Assembly: GCF_012913485.1 (NCBI RefSeq)
Contig: NZ_CP051774.1
Location: forward strand, 806,001-870,000
Origin: Luteolibacter luteus
GTDB lineage: Bacteria > Verrucomicrobiota > Verrucomicrobiia > Verrucomicrobiales > Akkermansiaceae
Direction of reading: 5' to 3'
DNA length: 64,000 nt
The translations under genes and the position numbers were made by a program. Shown piece after piece: positions 48,395 through 57,748 of this stretch (its first letter is position 1; the number at the start of each line of letters is the position of its first letter). The notes beneath the pieces are model-generated. The model saw only the letters and a program-made list of their open reading frames with translations, was not told where the DNA came from and ran no database searches.

Positions 48395-48570
48395 GGTGGA
48401 AGGATTAATAGGGAACAAAAGCTCACGAAGCTAAGGAATGCCGCGGCATGCCCGAAAATCGAAAAACTTTGGCAGATCATCGCCATAACCGATGAATCCT
48501 GCTACCCGGCACCGGAATGCTGACACTCATTCTTGCGAGATCCCCCTCCTTCCGCTTGTAATCTCGGGTC

Positions 48571-49593
48571 ATGAAAACCCCGCTCCTCGCCTTCCTTTTG
48601 TCGCTTCCCCTCGCCGCGCAGGATCTTCCGTCGATCGCGCTGATGAAATCCGCGGCTGACAGTTTCCTCGGCTCGCTCGACGAGTCAAAGCGCGAGAAAG
48701 CCGTCTTCCCCTTTGACGGGGACCAGCGCGAGAACTTCAAGTTCACCCCCCAGCAGCGGGTCGGCCTGCCGCTGAAGGACATGGACGAGAAGCAGAAGGA
48801 CGCCGCCATGAAGCTTCTGGAGGCCGCCCTCAGCGACAAGGGCAAGCTCAAGGCCATGCAGATCATGACGCTGGAAGGCGTGCTGCGGGAGATGGAGAAA
48901 AACCCCGAGTATCGCGATCCGGGCAAATACTACGTCTCGATCTTCGGCAAGCCGGGCGATGAGAAGGGCTGGGGCTGGAAGTTCGAAGGCCACCACCTCG
49001 CGCTCAACTACACGGTCGTCGGCGGCAAGGAGATCTCCGTCACGCCATCTTTCTTCGCCGCAAATCCGGCCGAAGTCCGCCAGGGCGAACACACCGGCCT
49101 GCGCGTCCTGAAGGCCGAGGAAGACCTGGCAATGGCGCTGGTGAACGTGCTGCTGGAAGGCGGCAAGAAAGAGGTCATTTTCAGCGAGAAGGCTCCGGGT
49201 GAAATCCTCACCGCGGAGAACCGAAAGGCCACCGCATTGGAATCCGTGGGAGTGCCCGCTGCCGACATGAGCGAGGCCCAGAAGAAGGCGCTGCTCGAAC
49301 TGATCACTGAATACACCGGACGTCACCGCAAGGATCTGGCCGATGCCGATATGGCGAAGATCGAGAAGGCCGGCATCGACAAGATCCGCTTCGGCTGGGC
49401 CGGCGGGACCAAACGCGGCGAGGCATGGTACTACCGCATCCAAGGTCCGACCTTCCTGATGGAAGCCGCGAACACCCAAAACAATGCCAACCACATTCAT
49501 GCCACCTGGCGTGACTTCGAAGGCGATTTCGGCCGCGACATCCTTTCCGAACACTATCACCAGCACGAGAAGGACCACGGCGATCACCAGTGA
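48571..49593 (+). CDS. DUF3500 family secreted protein
   Basis: The 340-residue product has a short signal peptide (MKTPLLAFLLSLPLAAQ). DUF3500 features are ISIFGKPGDEKGWGW-like sequence, FEGHHLALNYTVV, FFAANPAEV and a C-terminal WYYRIQGPTFLMEAANTQNN with ANHIHATWRDFEGDFG. Clustered His residues near the end (HYHQHEKDHGDH) could bind metal. Function is unknown; the family is common in Planctomycetes and Verrucomicrobia. Confidence 0.9.
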   Translation: MKTPLLAFLLSLPLAAQDLPSIALMKSAADSFLGSLDESKREKAVFPFDGDQRENFKFTPQQRVGLPLKDMDEKQKDAAMKLLEAALSDKGKLKAMQIMTLEGVLREMEKNPEYRDPGKYYVSIFGKPGDEKGWGWKFEGHHLALNYTVVGGKEISVTPSFFAANPAEVRQGEHTGLRVLKAEEDLAMALVNVLLEGGKKEVIFSEKAPGEILTAENRKATALESVGVPAADMSEAQKKALLELITEYTGRHRKDLADADMAKIEKAGIDKIRFGWAGGTKRGEAWYYRIQGPTFLMEAANTQNNANHIHATWRDFEGDFGRDILSEHYHQHEKDHGDHQ

Positions 49594-49602
49594 TCGGCTC
49601 CC

Positions 49603-49631
49603 GAACGCTTGCGCCGACGCGTTAAGCGTTC
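49603..49631. repeat. Inverted repeat after the DUF3500 gene
   Basis: GAACGCTT/AAGCGTTC are perfect 8-base arms with a 13-base loop that has an inner GCG/CGC. It starts 9 bases after the DUF3500 stop and may be a transcript end, though no T-run follows. Confidence 0.4.
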
Positions 49632-49752
49632 TCCTGAGCATCCTCGGGGTCTTGGAGAGCGCCTGAATGCACGCCGGACCGCCTGCATCTGCACTTTTGC
49701 CGCGATCGACCGCCCTGCCCCAGCACCTCTGGCAGCGGCGGTCCAAGCTCGA

Positions 49753-49790
49753 TTGGCCCTGAAGAATTGCCCGAATCGGGTCAGGGCCAA
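49753..49790. promoter_or_regulatory. 10-bp inverted repeat with nested hairpin before the ECF sigma gene
   Basis: TTGGCCCTGA/TCAGGGCCAA are perfect 10-base arms separated by 18 bases that contain a nested CCCG/CGGG hairpin. It ends 45 bases before the ECF sigma factor start. It could be an operator, an attenuator, or a terminator lacking a T-run. Confidence 0.5.
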
Positions 49791-49835
49791 ATTTCCGCGA
49801 AAGATTTCCCGGGATTCCGGTAAGGTTCTGTGGAG

Positions 49836-50354
49836 ATGTCCGCCGAACCGCACAATGCCGAGGAACAGATCGTGGGGCTGATTGCCCGGCACCAGCCGGA
49901 AATCCACCGCTACGTGCTATCCCTGCTGCCTGACCGCATGCTGGCGGACGATGTGGTGCAGGAGACGAATCTGGTGCTGTGGCGGAAGGCCGCGGAGTAT
50001 GATCCGGCCCAGCCTTTCCTGCCGTGGGCCTTCACCATCGCGCTGTATCAGGTGAAGGCGGCACGCCGTGATGCGGGTCGCGATCGCCATGTCTTCGACG
50101 ACTCGCTGGTAGAACTGCTCGCCGCGGAGTGCCTAGAAGAACACCAGGGCGATCTGGACCAAGCGCTGGAGAAGTGCCTCCAGGAGCTACCCGAACGCCA
50201 GCGGCAGCTGATCCTGGAGCGCTATGCACCCGGCTCCTCCGTCCAGGATCTGGCGGCGGCACGGAAGCAGACGCCCACCGCCCTATCCCTCTCCCTGATG
50301 CGGATCCGCAAGGCCCTCGAAACCTGCATCGAGCGCAAGCTCGCCACGCCATGA
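49836..50354 (+). CDS. ECF RNA polymerase sigma factor (FecR-linked)
   Basis: The 172-residue protein has region 2 at the N-terminus (HRYVLSLLPDRMLADDVVQETNLVLWRKA) and the characteristic WAFTIALYQVKAARRD. Region 4 is LPERQRQLILERYAPGSSVQDLAAARKQTPTALSLSLMRIRKALE (given here as separate motifs LPERQRQLIL and SVQDLAAARKQT). The pattern matches Planctomycete/Verrucomicrobia ECF groups that sit beside FecR-like proteins. It overlaps the FecR gene by ATGA. It should direct transcription of its own operon. Confidence 0.92.
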   Translation: MSAEPHNAEEQIVGLIARHQPEIHRYVLSLLPDRMLADDVVQETNLVLWRKAAEYDPAQPFLPWAFTIALYQVKAARRDAGRDRHVFDDSLVELLAAECLEEHQGDLDQALEKCLQELPERQRQLILERYAPGSSVQDLAAARKQTPTALSLSLMRIRKALETCIERKLATP

Positions 50355-51658
50355 AGGAAGACCGTCTCGACCTGCTCCTGCACGCGCTCTTCGAGGAGTC
50401 CCTCGGCACTGCAGAGCGTGAGGAATTGAACGCGCTGTTGATCGAGAGCCCGGAAGCACGCGTCCACTACCGGCATGCTGCGGCTCTTCATGCGGCACTG
50501 GCGCGGAAGGCAGCCGCTCCGACTTACTTCGAAGCCGCACCGGAAAAAAAGATCACCCGTTTCCCGAAGCCATGGCTTGCTGCGGCAGCCGCGGTCGCCT
50601 TGTTAGGGACAGCCACCGCGATCTTCGTCACCCGCCCGCGTGGACCGGTGGCGAATGTGCTGGAAGCCCAGGGCATTGCGTGGGCGGAGGGATCTCCCGC
50701 GCCTGCGAAGGGACGGGTTCCAGTTTCCGTACCGGTGGAATTCCGCAGCGGCTTCATCCGCCTCGGCTTCCCCAGTGGGGCCAGCGTGACCTTGGAAGGT
50801 CCCTGCCGCTTCCGTCTCGATGAAAAGGAGGCACTCACCGTGCTTCATGGTCGCGTCTCGGTTCACACGCCGGATGGCGCGGAAGGCTTCCGCGTCGATA
50901 CGCCGGGTGGACGCTTCGTCGATCTGGGCACCGAGTTCGGTCTCGCGGTAGGTAGCGATGGCGCGGCACCGGTGGTGCTGACGGAAGTCTTCAAGGGCGA
51001 GGTCGAGGTTCAGACGGCCTCGCAGGACAGCAAGCGCCTGACCATCGGCCAGAGCGGTGCCTTGGTCCGTGAGTCGGGGCAATCGAAGCTTTTGTCCTAT
51101 CTCGATGAGTCGCCGGTGATGCTGGTGAATCACACCAAGGAACTTCCCTTCAGCTCCACGAGCGAAGGGAACCTAGCACTGGGCAAGCCGGTCTTCAGCC
51201 CGGGCTATTGCACGCGCCCGCACGGCTCGGTCTTTCCTCCGGACAATCTCACCGATGGCCGCCTGAATGACAGCGGCGTGCCCGGCGATTGGTCCTTCTG
51301 GCTCGCACCGGATTCGGAGGACGGCGAGTTCACGGTAGACCTCTTGGAGCCCTCGAAGATCGGCCGACTGTCGATGCAGAACACGAACAACCGCGGCAAT
51401 GACGACCGCGGGATCCGGACCTTCGATGCCTACGGGTCGATCGATAACAAGACCTTCTTCCCGCTCGTGAAGGGCGAGATCCCGCGCGTGGAGAAGGATG
51501 ACGGCGCGGAATTTCCCTTCCACGACTTCAGCTTCGATTCCGTGGAGGCCCGCTACGTGAAGGTGGTGGTGACCAGCCACTATCGTCACCTCAAGCGCCC
51601 CGCCAATCATCCCTGCCAGGGCGGCGGCCTGAACGAGATCCGAATTTTTGCCCGATGA
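50351..51658 (+). CDS. FecR-like anti-sigma regulator with discoidin-like C-terminal domain
   Basis: The 435-residue protein has a cytosolic N-terminal region (~1-70) that probably binds the sigma factor, a single membrane segment (~74-94) and a FecR domain (~100-260; FRVDTPGGRFVDLGTEFGLAV and LTEVFKGEVEVQT). The C-terminal ~165 residues (272-435) look like an F5/8 type C/discoidin sugar-binding domain (NLALGKPVFSPG, YVKVVVTSHYR, NEIRIFA). No TonB-dependent receptor is nearby. The discoidin module may sense an extracellular glycan directly. Translationally coupled on both sides by ATGA. Confidence 0.87.
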   Translation: MKEDRLDLLLHALFEESLGTAEREELNALLIESPEARVHYRHAAALHAALARKAAAPTYFEAAPEKKITRFPKPWLAAAAAVALLGTATAIFVTRPRGPVANVLEAQGIAWAEGSPAPAKGRVPVSVPVEFRSGFIRLGFPSGASVTLEGPCRFRLDEKEALTVLHGRVSVHTPDGAEGFRVDTPGGRFVDLGTEFGLAVGSDGAAPVVLTEVFKGEVEVQTASQDSKRLTIGQSGALVRESGQSKLLSYLDESPVMLVNHTKELPFSSTSEGNLALGKPVFSPGYCTRPHGSVFPPDNLTDGRLNDSGVPGDWSFWLAPDSEDGEFTVDLLEPSKIGRLSMQNTNNRGNDDRGIRTFDAYGSIDNKTFFPLVKGEIPRVEKDDGAEFPFHDFSFDSVEARYVKVVVTSHYRHLKRPANHPCQGGGLNEIRIFAR

Positions 51659-54570
51659 GCCGGAAACCCAAGGCATGTCGTTCCGGCTGGAGCCGGGGAA
51701 AACTGGCGGCTTCGTCGTCGCTGCTGCTTCTGTTAGGGAGCAGCGCCCGCGCGGAAGTCGACTTCGCCCATGACGTCCGCCCCATCCTCAATTCGCACTG
51801 CACGGCTTGCCATGGCGGCGTGAAGGAAGCGGGCGAGGTATCCTTCATCTACCGTGACAAGGCGCTGGGGAAAGGGGAATCCGGCAAGCAGATCATCGTC
51901 CCCGGAGATCCGGATGGTTCGGAGATGATGGCACGCATCCTCTCCACGGATCCGGATGAGGTGATGCCAAAGCCCGAGCATGGCCCGCCGTTGCCCGCGA
52001 AGGAAATCGAGACGCTCCGCCAATGGATCAAGGAAGGAGCCAAGTGGGGCGAGCACTGGTCCTTTGTCGCGCCGATCGCGCACACCGCACCGGAGGTCAA
52101 GGATGCAGCATGGCCGAAGAATCCAATCGACCGCTTCCTGCTCGCCCGCATGGAGAGCGAAGGCCTAAAGCCATCGAAGGAAGCGGACAAGGCCGCGCTA
52201 CTACGCCGGCTTTCGCTCGATCTCACCGGCCTGCCGCCCTCGGTGGAAGAGCTGGATGCCTTCCTTTCCGACGCCGCTCCCGATGCCTATGACAAGCAGG
52301 TCACGCGCTTGCTTTCCTCAGCCCGTTTCGGCGAGCGCTGGGCCAGCGTGTGGATGGATCTGGCGCGCTACGCCGACTCGGAAGGCCTCGGCCTGGACAA
52401 GCGTCGCGACGTCTGGAAGTACCGTGACTGGTTGATCTCCGCTTTTAACAAGGACCTGCCCTACAACGAGTTCACCATCGAACAACTCGCAGGCGATCTC
52501 CTTCCCCATCCGAGCCTCGACCAACGCATCGCCACCACCTTCCACCGCCTCTCGCAGGCGAACAATGAGGGCGGCACCGATGACGAGGAGTTCCGAGTGG
52601 TGGCGGTGATGGACCGGGTCGCGACCACTTGGGAAGTCTGGCAGGGTGTCACCATGGGTTGCGTGCAGTGCCACAGCCATCCCTACGATCCGATCGAGCA
52701 TGCCGAGTACTACCGCTTCATGGATTTCTTCAATCGCAGCGTGGACAATGACGTACCGGAGAATCATCCGGTCATCCAGGTGCCGCTCGATCCTGCGCGC
52801 CATGCGGAGGCCGGGGAGCTGGAAAACAAGATCCGCTCACTGGAGGAGGATATCTTCCAGGTCCGCCAATCGCTCGCCTCGCGCACCAAGTGGACGGAGA
52901 CCAGCGGGATGAGCGGCAGCAGCCAGAAGGCCAAGCTGGAGGTCGTGAAGCATGAGGGCGTGGAGGAATTTCGCACCATCGGTAATGTCTCCGCCGGTGC
53001 GGTCCACACCCTGGACATCCCGAAGCCGGGTGGAATGAACACGCTCACCGCCTTCCGAGTGGAGATCCGCCCGGTCGATGAAGCCAAGGCGCTACATACG
53101 CCGGAGTGGGGTGCGATGCTCAAGACCATTCAGATCCAACTGTTGGATGCCGAGGGCAAGGCCAGCGAGGTGCCTCTGGCCGAGATCATCGCCGATGAAG
53201 CGCACCCGATCTTCGATCCCAACCGCTCGATCAAGGGCTCGAACCGCGGCTGGGGCCAATACACCAAGATCTTCAAGCCCCGCCACGCGATCGTGACGCT
53301 GAAGCAACCGCTCAGCCTGCCGGAGTCGAGTTCCCTGCGGGTGATCCTTTCCCACGCCACGGACTCGGCGGGCGGTGCCTATCCGCTGATCGCGAAGCGC
53401 GGCCGCATCGCCCTCACCGATGAGGCAGGATGGACCACGCAGCACCCGGAGCTCGATGCGAAGAAGGGTGAACTCTCCGAGGCAAGGAAGGCACGGAAGG
53501 CGATTCCTTCGACGACCACTCCCGTCATGGAGGACCTGCCACCCGCCCTCGCTCGTGAGACACGGCTTTTCATCCGTGGCAATTGGATCGACAAAGGCGA
53601 GGTCGAGAAAGCGGGCACGCCTGCCGTATTTCCTCCGCTCGAGATCGAGGGCGAGCCGAACAGACTCTCGATGGCCAGATGGATCGCCTCACCCAAGAAT
53701 CCGCTCACCGCACGTGTCGCCGTGAACCGCTTCTGGCTGGAGATCTTCGGCACCGGCATTGTCCCCACGCCGGAGGACTTCGGCTCGGCGGGCGAAAAGC
53801 CAACCCATTCCGAGCTGCTCGACACCCTCGCGGTGCGCTTCCAGGGCGAAATGAGGTGGAGCATGAAGACGCTGCTGCGTGAACTCGTCAGCAGCGCCGC
53901 GTATCGCCAGGATGCCACGCTCACTCCAGCTCTCGAGGAACGCGATGCCGGCAACCGCCTGCTCGCCCGCGGCCCGCGCCAGCGCCTAACCGGTGAAATG
54001 GCTCGGGACAACGCACTCGCCGCCGGCGGCCTGATCACGCAGCGCGATGGCGGTGCGCCGGTTCATCCGCCGATCCCCGGCGGCGTCTGGAGGCCATTCG
54101 ATTCCGACGACGCATGGAAGACACCTGAGACTGGAAATCCGGAGCGCTACCGCCGATCCGTGTATGTCTACTGGAAGCGTAGTATCCCCTATCCTACCTT
54201 GGTCACTTTCGATGCTCCTTCCCGCGAGCTCTGCTCGAAGCGCCGCATCCTTTCGAACACCCCGTTGCAATCGCTGGCGGTGCTGAATGACCCCGCCTTC
54301 CACGAGTGTGCCCAGGGTCTTGCCCGCCGGATGAAATACGATGCCAGCGGCAGCATCGATGACCGGCTTTCCCGCGGCTATCGCATCGCGACCTCCCGAC
54401 AGATCACACCAGACCGCCTCAGCGAACTGAAGAACCTCTTCACCAAGCTCGAAAAGGATTACGCCGCCCAGCCCGAACTGATGAAGGGCATGGCTGGCAC
54501 TTCCGATGGAGCCGCCTACACGGTCGTCGCCTCCGTCCTCCTCAATCTCGATGAAGCCCTGATCCGCTAA
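51655..54570 (+). CDS. DUF1549/DUF1553 protein with planctomycete-type cytochrome domain (second copy)
   Basis: The 971-residue secreted protein is a paralogue of the one at 37857-41078. A signal-like leader precedes the cytochrome domain with heme motif CTACH (near residue 45). DUF1549 contains the second motif CVQCH in MGCVQCHSHPYDP. In place of a LamG domain, residues ~440-590 are a different beta-rich domain (VHTLDIPKPGGMNTLTAFRVEI). DUF1553 ends the protein. Its start overlaps the FecR stop by ATGA, placing it under the ECF sigma. Confidence 0.92.
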   Translation: MSRKPKACRSGWSRGKLAASSSLLLLLGSSARAEVDFAHDVRPILNSHCTACHGGVKEAGEVSFIYRDKALGKGESGKQIIVPGDPDGSEMMARILSTDPDEVMPKPEHGPPLPAKEIETLRQWIKEGAKWGEHWSFVAPIAHTAPEVKDAAWPKNPIDRFLLARMESEGLKPSKEADKAALLRRLSLDLTGLPPSVEELDAFLSDAAPDAYDKQVTRLLSSARFGERWASVWMDLARYADSEGLGLDKRRDVWKYRDWLISAFNKDLPYNEFTIEQLAGDLLPHPSLDQRIATTFHRLSQANNEGGTDDEEFRVVAVMDRVATTWEVWQGVTMGCVQCHSHPYDPIEHAEYYRFMDFFNRSVDNDVPENHPVIQVPLDPARHAEAGELENKIRSLEEDIFQVRQSLASRTKWTETSGMSGSSQKAKLEVVKHEGVEEFRTIGNVSAGAVHTLDIPKPGGMNTLTAFRVEIRPVDEAKALHTPEWGAMLKTIQIQLLDAEGKASEVPLAEIIADEAHPIFDPNRSIKGSNRGWGQYTKIFKPRHAIVTLKQPLSLPESSSLRVILSHATDSAGGAYPLIAKRGRIALTDEAGWTTQHPELDAKKGELSEARKARKAIPSTTTPVMEDLPPALARETRLFIRGNWIDKGEVEKAGTPAVFPPLEIEGEPNRLSMARWIASPKNPLTARVAVNRFWLEIFGTGIVPTPEDFGSAGEKPTHSELLDTLAVRFQGEMRWSMKTLLRELVSSAAYRQDATLTPALEERDAGNRLLARGPRQRLTGEMARDNALAAGGLITQRDGGAPVHPPIPGGVWRPFDSDDAWKTPETGNPERYRRSVYVYWKRSIPYPTLVTFDAPSRELCSKRRILSNTPLQSLAVLNDPAFHECAQGLARRMKYDASGSIDDRLSRGYRIATSRQITPDRLSELKNLFTKLEKDYAAQPELMKGMAGTSDGAAYTVVASVLLNLDEALIR

Positions 54571-54579
54571 GCCAAGATC

Positions 54580-56055
54580 ATGTTCCCGGAACTCAAAGCC
54601 CAAAAACTCCAGCACATCACCCGCCGGCGCTTCCTGCGCGATTGCCCGGCTGGCATCGGTGCCTTGTGGATGGCCTCTCAGGGACTCTCCTCCGCAGCGG
54701 GAAAGCTGAAGATTTCTCATGATCCCAGCGCGCCCCTAGCACCGCTGCTGCCCGGTTTCGCGCCGAAAGCAAAGCGGGTGATCTACCTGCACATGGATGG
54801 GGCACCGAGCCAGCTCGAGCTCTTCGACTACAAGCCGCAGCTGGTGCGCCACAATGGCAAGGAGTGCCCGAAGGAGTATCTGGAAGGCCAACGATTTGCT
54901 TTCATCCAAGGAGTGCCGAAGATGCTCGGTCCGCAGTTCGAGTTCAAGCAGCACGGCCAATCCGGAGCATGGGTTTCCGACCGCCTGCCGGAGCTGGCGA
55001 AGCACGTGGACAAGCTCTGTTTCATCAAGACGATGCAGACGGACCAGTTCAACCATGGTCCCGCGCAGCTCCTTCTCCACACCGGGAACCAGAACCTCGG
55101 CTATCCCGCGATGGGTTCCTGGCTGACCTGGGGGCTCGGCACGGACAACCAGAACCTGCCCGGCTTCATGGTGCTGATCTCCGGCGGACGCTTCCCGCGC
55201 GCGGGTGCCTCGCTGTGGGGTAGCGGCTTCCTGCCCTCCGTCTATCAGGGCGTGCAGTGCCGCTCCGCGGGCGACCCGATCCTGAACACGACCAATCCCG
55301 CCGGGATCAACCGCGAGGTCCGGCGCGCCGCGCTGGATACGCTGGCGAAGCTGAACACGAAGGCGCATCAGGACTTCGGTGATCCGGAAACGATCACCCG
55401 CATCGCCCAGTACGAGATGGCTTACCGCATGCAGGTCTCGGTCCCGGAGGTCATGAGCATCGCCGATGAGCCACAGTACATCCACGAGATGTATGGCACT
55501 CAGCCGGGGAAGGATTCCTTCGCGAACAACTGCCTGCTTGCCCGCCGTCTGGCGGAGAATGGAGTGCGCTTCATCCAGCTCTTCGATTGGGGATGGGACT
55601 CCCATGGCTCGAATGCCGGGGAATCGCTCAACGATGGCTTCGTGAAGAAGTGCCAGGATATCGACAAGGCTATCGGGGCGCTGCTGACCGATCTGGACCA
55701 GCGTGGCATGCTGGAGGACACCCTGGTCATCTGGGGTGGTGAGTTCGGCCGCACGCCGATGCAGGAGAACCGCGGCGGCGGAAACGGCAATGCGTTCACC
55801 GGCCGCGATCACAATCCGAATGCCTTCACCATCTGGATGGCGGGCGCCGGTGTGAAGCCCGGCTTCACCTATGGCGAGACGGATGAAATGGGCTACCATG
55901 TCGCATCCAACCCGGTGCACCTCCGTGACCTCCACGCGACGATGCTCCACCTCTTCGGCTTCGAGCACCAGAGGCTGGCCTATCCTTTCCAAGGGCTCGA
56001 TCAGAAGCTCACCGGTGTGAAGCCTGCGAAGGTGGTGAAGGGCATCCTCGCTTGA
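54580..56055 (+). CDS. DUF1501 family protein with twin-arginine leader (second copy)
   Basis: The 491-residue protein is a paralogue of the one at 41075-42601. It has a twin-arginine motif [52 protein letters not shown] and NPNAFTIWMAGAGVKPG. It starts 9 bases after the DUF1549/1553 gene. It is the last gene of the ECF operon; no clear terminator follows. Confidence 0.92.
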   Translation: MFPELKAQKLQHITRRRFLRDCPAGIGALWMASQGLSSAAGKLKISHDPSAPLAPLLPGFAPKAKRVIYLHMDGAPSQLELFDYKPQLVRHNGKECPKEYLEGQRFAFIQGVPKMLGPQFEFKQHGQSGAWVSDRLPELAKHVDKLCFIKTMQTDQFNHGPAQLLLHTGNQNLGYPAMGSWLTWGLGTDNQNLPGFMVLISGGRFPRAGASLWGSGFLPSVYQGVQCRSAGDPILNTTNPAGINREVRRAALDTLAKLNTKAHQDFGDPETITRIAQYEMAYRMQVSVPEVMSIADEPQYIHEMYGTQPGKDSFANNCLLARRLAENGVRFIQLFDWGWDSHGSNAGESLNDGFVKKCQDIDKAIGALLTDLDQRGMLEDTLVIWGGEFGRTPMQENRGGGNGNAFTGRDHNPNAFTIWMAGAGVKPGFTYGETDEMGYHVASNPVHLRDLHATMLHLFGFEHQRLAYPFQGLDQKLTGVKPAKVVKGILA

Positions 56056-56143
56056 GCCATCCTTCAAGTTCACGCTCCCGCTTGCACAAGGTGAATCTCC
56101 GGGCGAGGCTGCGTGCGCTCCGGCGACGGAGGAAAACGCAGCC

Positions 56144-57748
56144 ATGTCTTCTTCCATCACCCTTTCCGATGTCACGTGGCTCACTCCGGAAGGCCGCCCG
56201 GTCTTCTCCAATCTCAATCTGAGCTTCGGAACCGAGCAGGCTGGCCTCGTCGGACGCAATGGCGTGGGAAAGACCACGCTGCTCAAACTCATCACCGGTG
56301 AGCTTCGGCCTGCGTCAGGGAAGATATCCGTCCACGGAAGCTTGGGGCTACTGCGCCAGACCGTACAGGTCGATGCCCAGGAGAACATCGCAGATCTATT
56401 CGGCGTGGGCGATAGCCTCGCCCTCCTGCGACGCGCGGAAAGCGGCGAAGCCAGCATGGAAGAACTTCCCGACACGGATTGGACCCTCGAGGGCAGGATG
56501 CTCTCGGCACTTTCCCGCATCGGACTGGATGCCGAACCCGAGACGCTGCTGGCGAAGCTCTCCGGTGGCCAGCGCACCCGCGCCAGCCTCGCTGCAATGA
56601 TCTTCGCCGAGCCGGACTTCCTGCTGCTCGATGAGCCCACCAACAACCTGGACCGCGAAGGCAGAAGCGCCCTTGTGAGCTTTCTTTCGAAGTGGCGTGG
56701 TGGTTCGATCGTGGTGAGCCATGATCGCGATCTACTCGAGACGATGGACTCCATCGTCGAACTGACCACGCTCGGTGCCACACGTTACGGCGGCAATTGG
56801 AGCCACTATCGCGAGCTGAAATCACTCGAGCTTTCCGCCGCGCAGCACGAGCTGGCCGATGCCGAGAAGCGCATCGCGGATGTAGCCAAAAGCGTCCAAA
56901 CCACTGCGGAACGAAAAGCCCGCAAGGATAGCGCCGGCCAACGCACCGCAGCAAAGGGAGGCATCCCCCGCATCGCGCTGGGTCTGATGAAGAACCGCAG
57001 TGAAAGCACCAGCGGCGAAAATGCCCGCTTGGCCGAGCGCCTGCGAAGCCAAGCACAGGAAGCTGCCGCGTCAGCCCGCGAGCGCATCGAGATTCTCCAG
57101 CCGCTTTCCCTGGAGCTGCCCCCGACGGGTCTAGCTCCGGGCAAGGCCGTGCTCAGCGTGGACTCGGTGACGGTCGGCTATAAGGAGGGCATGCCTATCA
57201 TCCGCGACTTATCCTTCGAGATCAGCGGACCGGAGCGCCTGGCAGTGAGCGGCGCGAATGGCTATGGCAAGACGACCCTCTTGAATCTCATCACCGGTCA
57301 GCTTCCGCCATGGAGCGGCAAGGCGAAGATCCACACCCGCTTCGCCATGCTGGACCAACGGGCAAGCCTCCTCGATCCGGAGATCTCCATCCGCGACAAC
57401 TTCGCACGCATCAATCCGGACACCGATGAGAATGCCTGCCGCGCCTCGCTCGCACGCTTCATGTTCCGGGCAGATGCCGCCCTTCAGATCATTTCCACGC
57501 TCAGCGGCGGCCAATTGCTCCGCGCTGCGCTGGCCTGCGTGCTGGGTGGCCCACAGCCACCTCCCCTTCTGATCCTCGATGAGCCAACAAACCACCTCGA
57601 CATCGACTCGATCGAATCCATCGAAGCAGGCCTCCGTGCCTATGATGGGGCCCTGCTGGTAGTGAGCCATGATGAGTCCTTCCTGGAGGCTATCGGGATC
57701 ACACGTCGCATCGAAATCCCCGCACAGGGGATCACGCGCCCTTCGTGA
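56144..57748 (+). CDS. ABC-F family ATPase
   Basis: The 534-residue cytosolic protein has two ATP-binding cassettes without membrane segments: Walker A GRNGVGKTTLL and GANGYGKTTLL, signatures LSGGQRTRASLA and LSGGQLLRAALA, and Walker B LLLDEPTNNLD and LILDEPTNHLD. A charged linker of ~90 residues joins them. ABC-F proteins act on the ribosome or protect it from antibiotics; the subgroup is not clear. It overlaps the next gene's end by 17 bases, tail to tail. Confidence 0.95.
   Translation: MSSSITLSDVTWLTPEGRPVFSNLNLSFGTEQAGLVGRNGVGKTTLLKLITGELRPASGKISVHGSLGLLRQTVQVDAQENIADLFGVGDSLALLRRAESGEASMEELPDTDWTLEGRMLSALSRIGLDAEPETLLAKLSGGQRTRASLAAMIFAEPDFLLLDEPTNNLDREGRSALVSFLSKWRGGSIVVSHDRDLLETMDSIVELTTLGATRYGGNWSHYRELKSLELSAAQHELADAEKRIADVAKSVQTTAERKARKDSAGQRTAAKGGIPRIALGLMKNRSESTSGENARLAERLRSQAQEAAASARERIEILQPLSLELPPTGLAPGKAVLSVDSVTVGYKEGMPIIRDLSFEISGPERLAVSGANGYGKTTLLNLITGQLPPWSGKAKIHTRFAMLDQRASLLDPEISIRDNFARINPDTDENACRASLARFMFRADAALQIISTLSGGQLLRAALACVLGGPQPPPLLILDEPTNHLDIDSIESIEAGLRAYDGALLVVSHDESFLEAIGITRRIEIPAQGITRPS

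Noticed and set aside
50351-51658. FecR gene as part of a TonB iron-citrate system
   Set aside because: No TonB-dependent receptor is adjacent, and the C-terminal discoidin-like domain is not found in iron-type FecR.
54736-56781. A 681-codon frame antisense to DUF1501 and ABC-F
   Set aside because: Crosses two clear genes and has no domain; typical GC-rich shadow.
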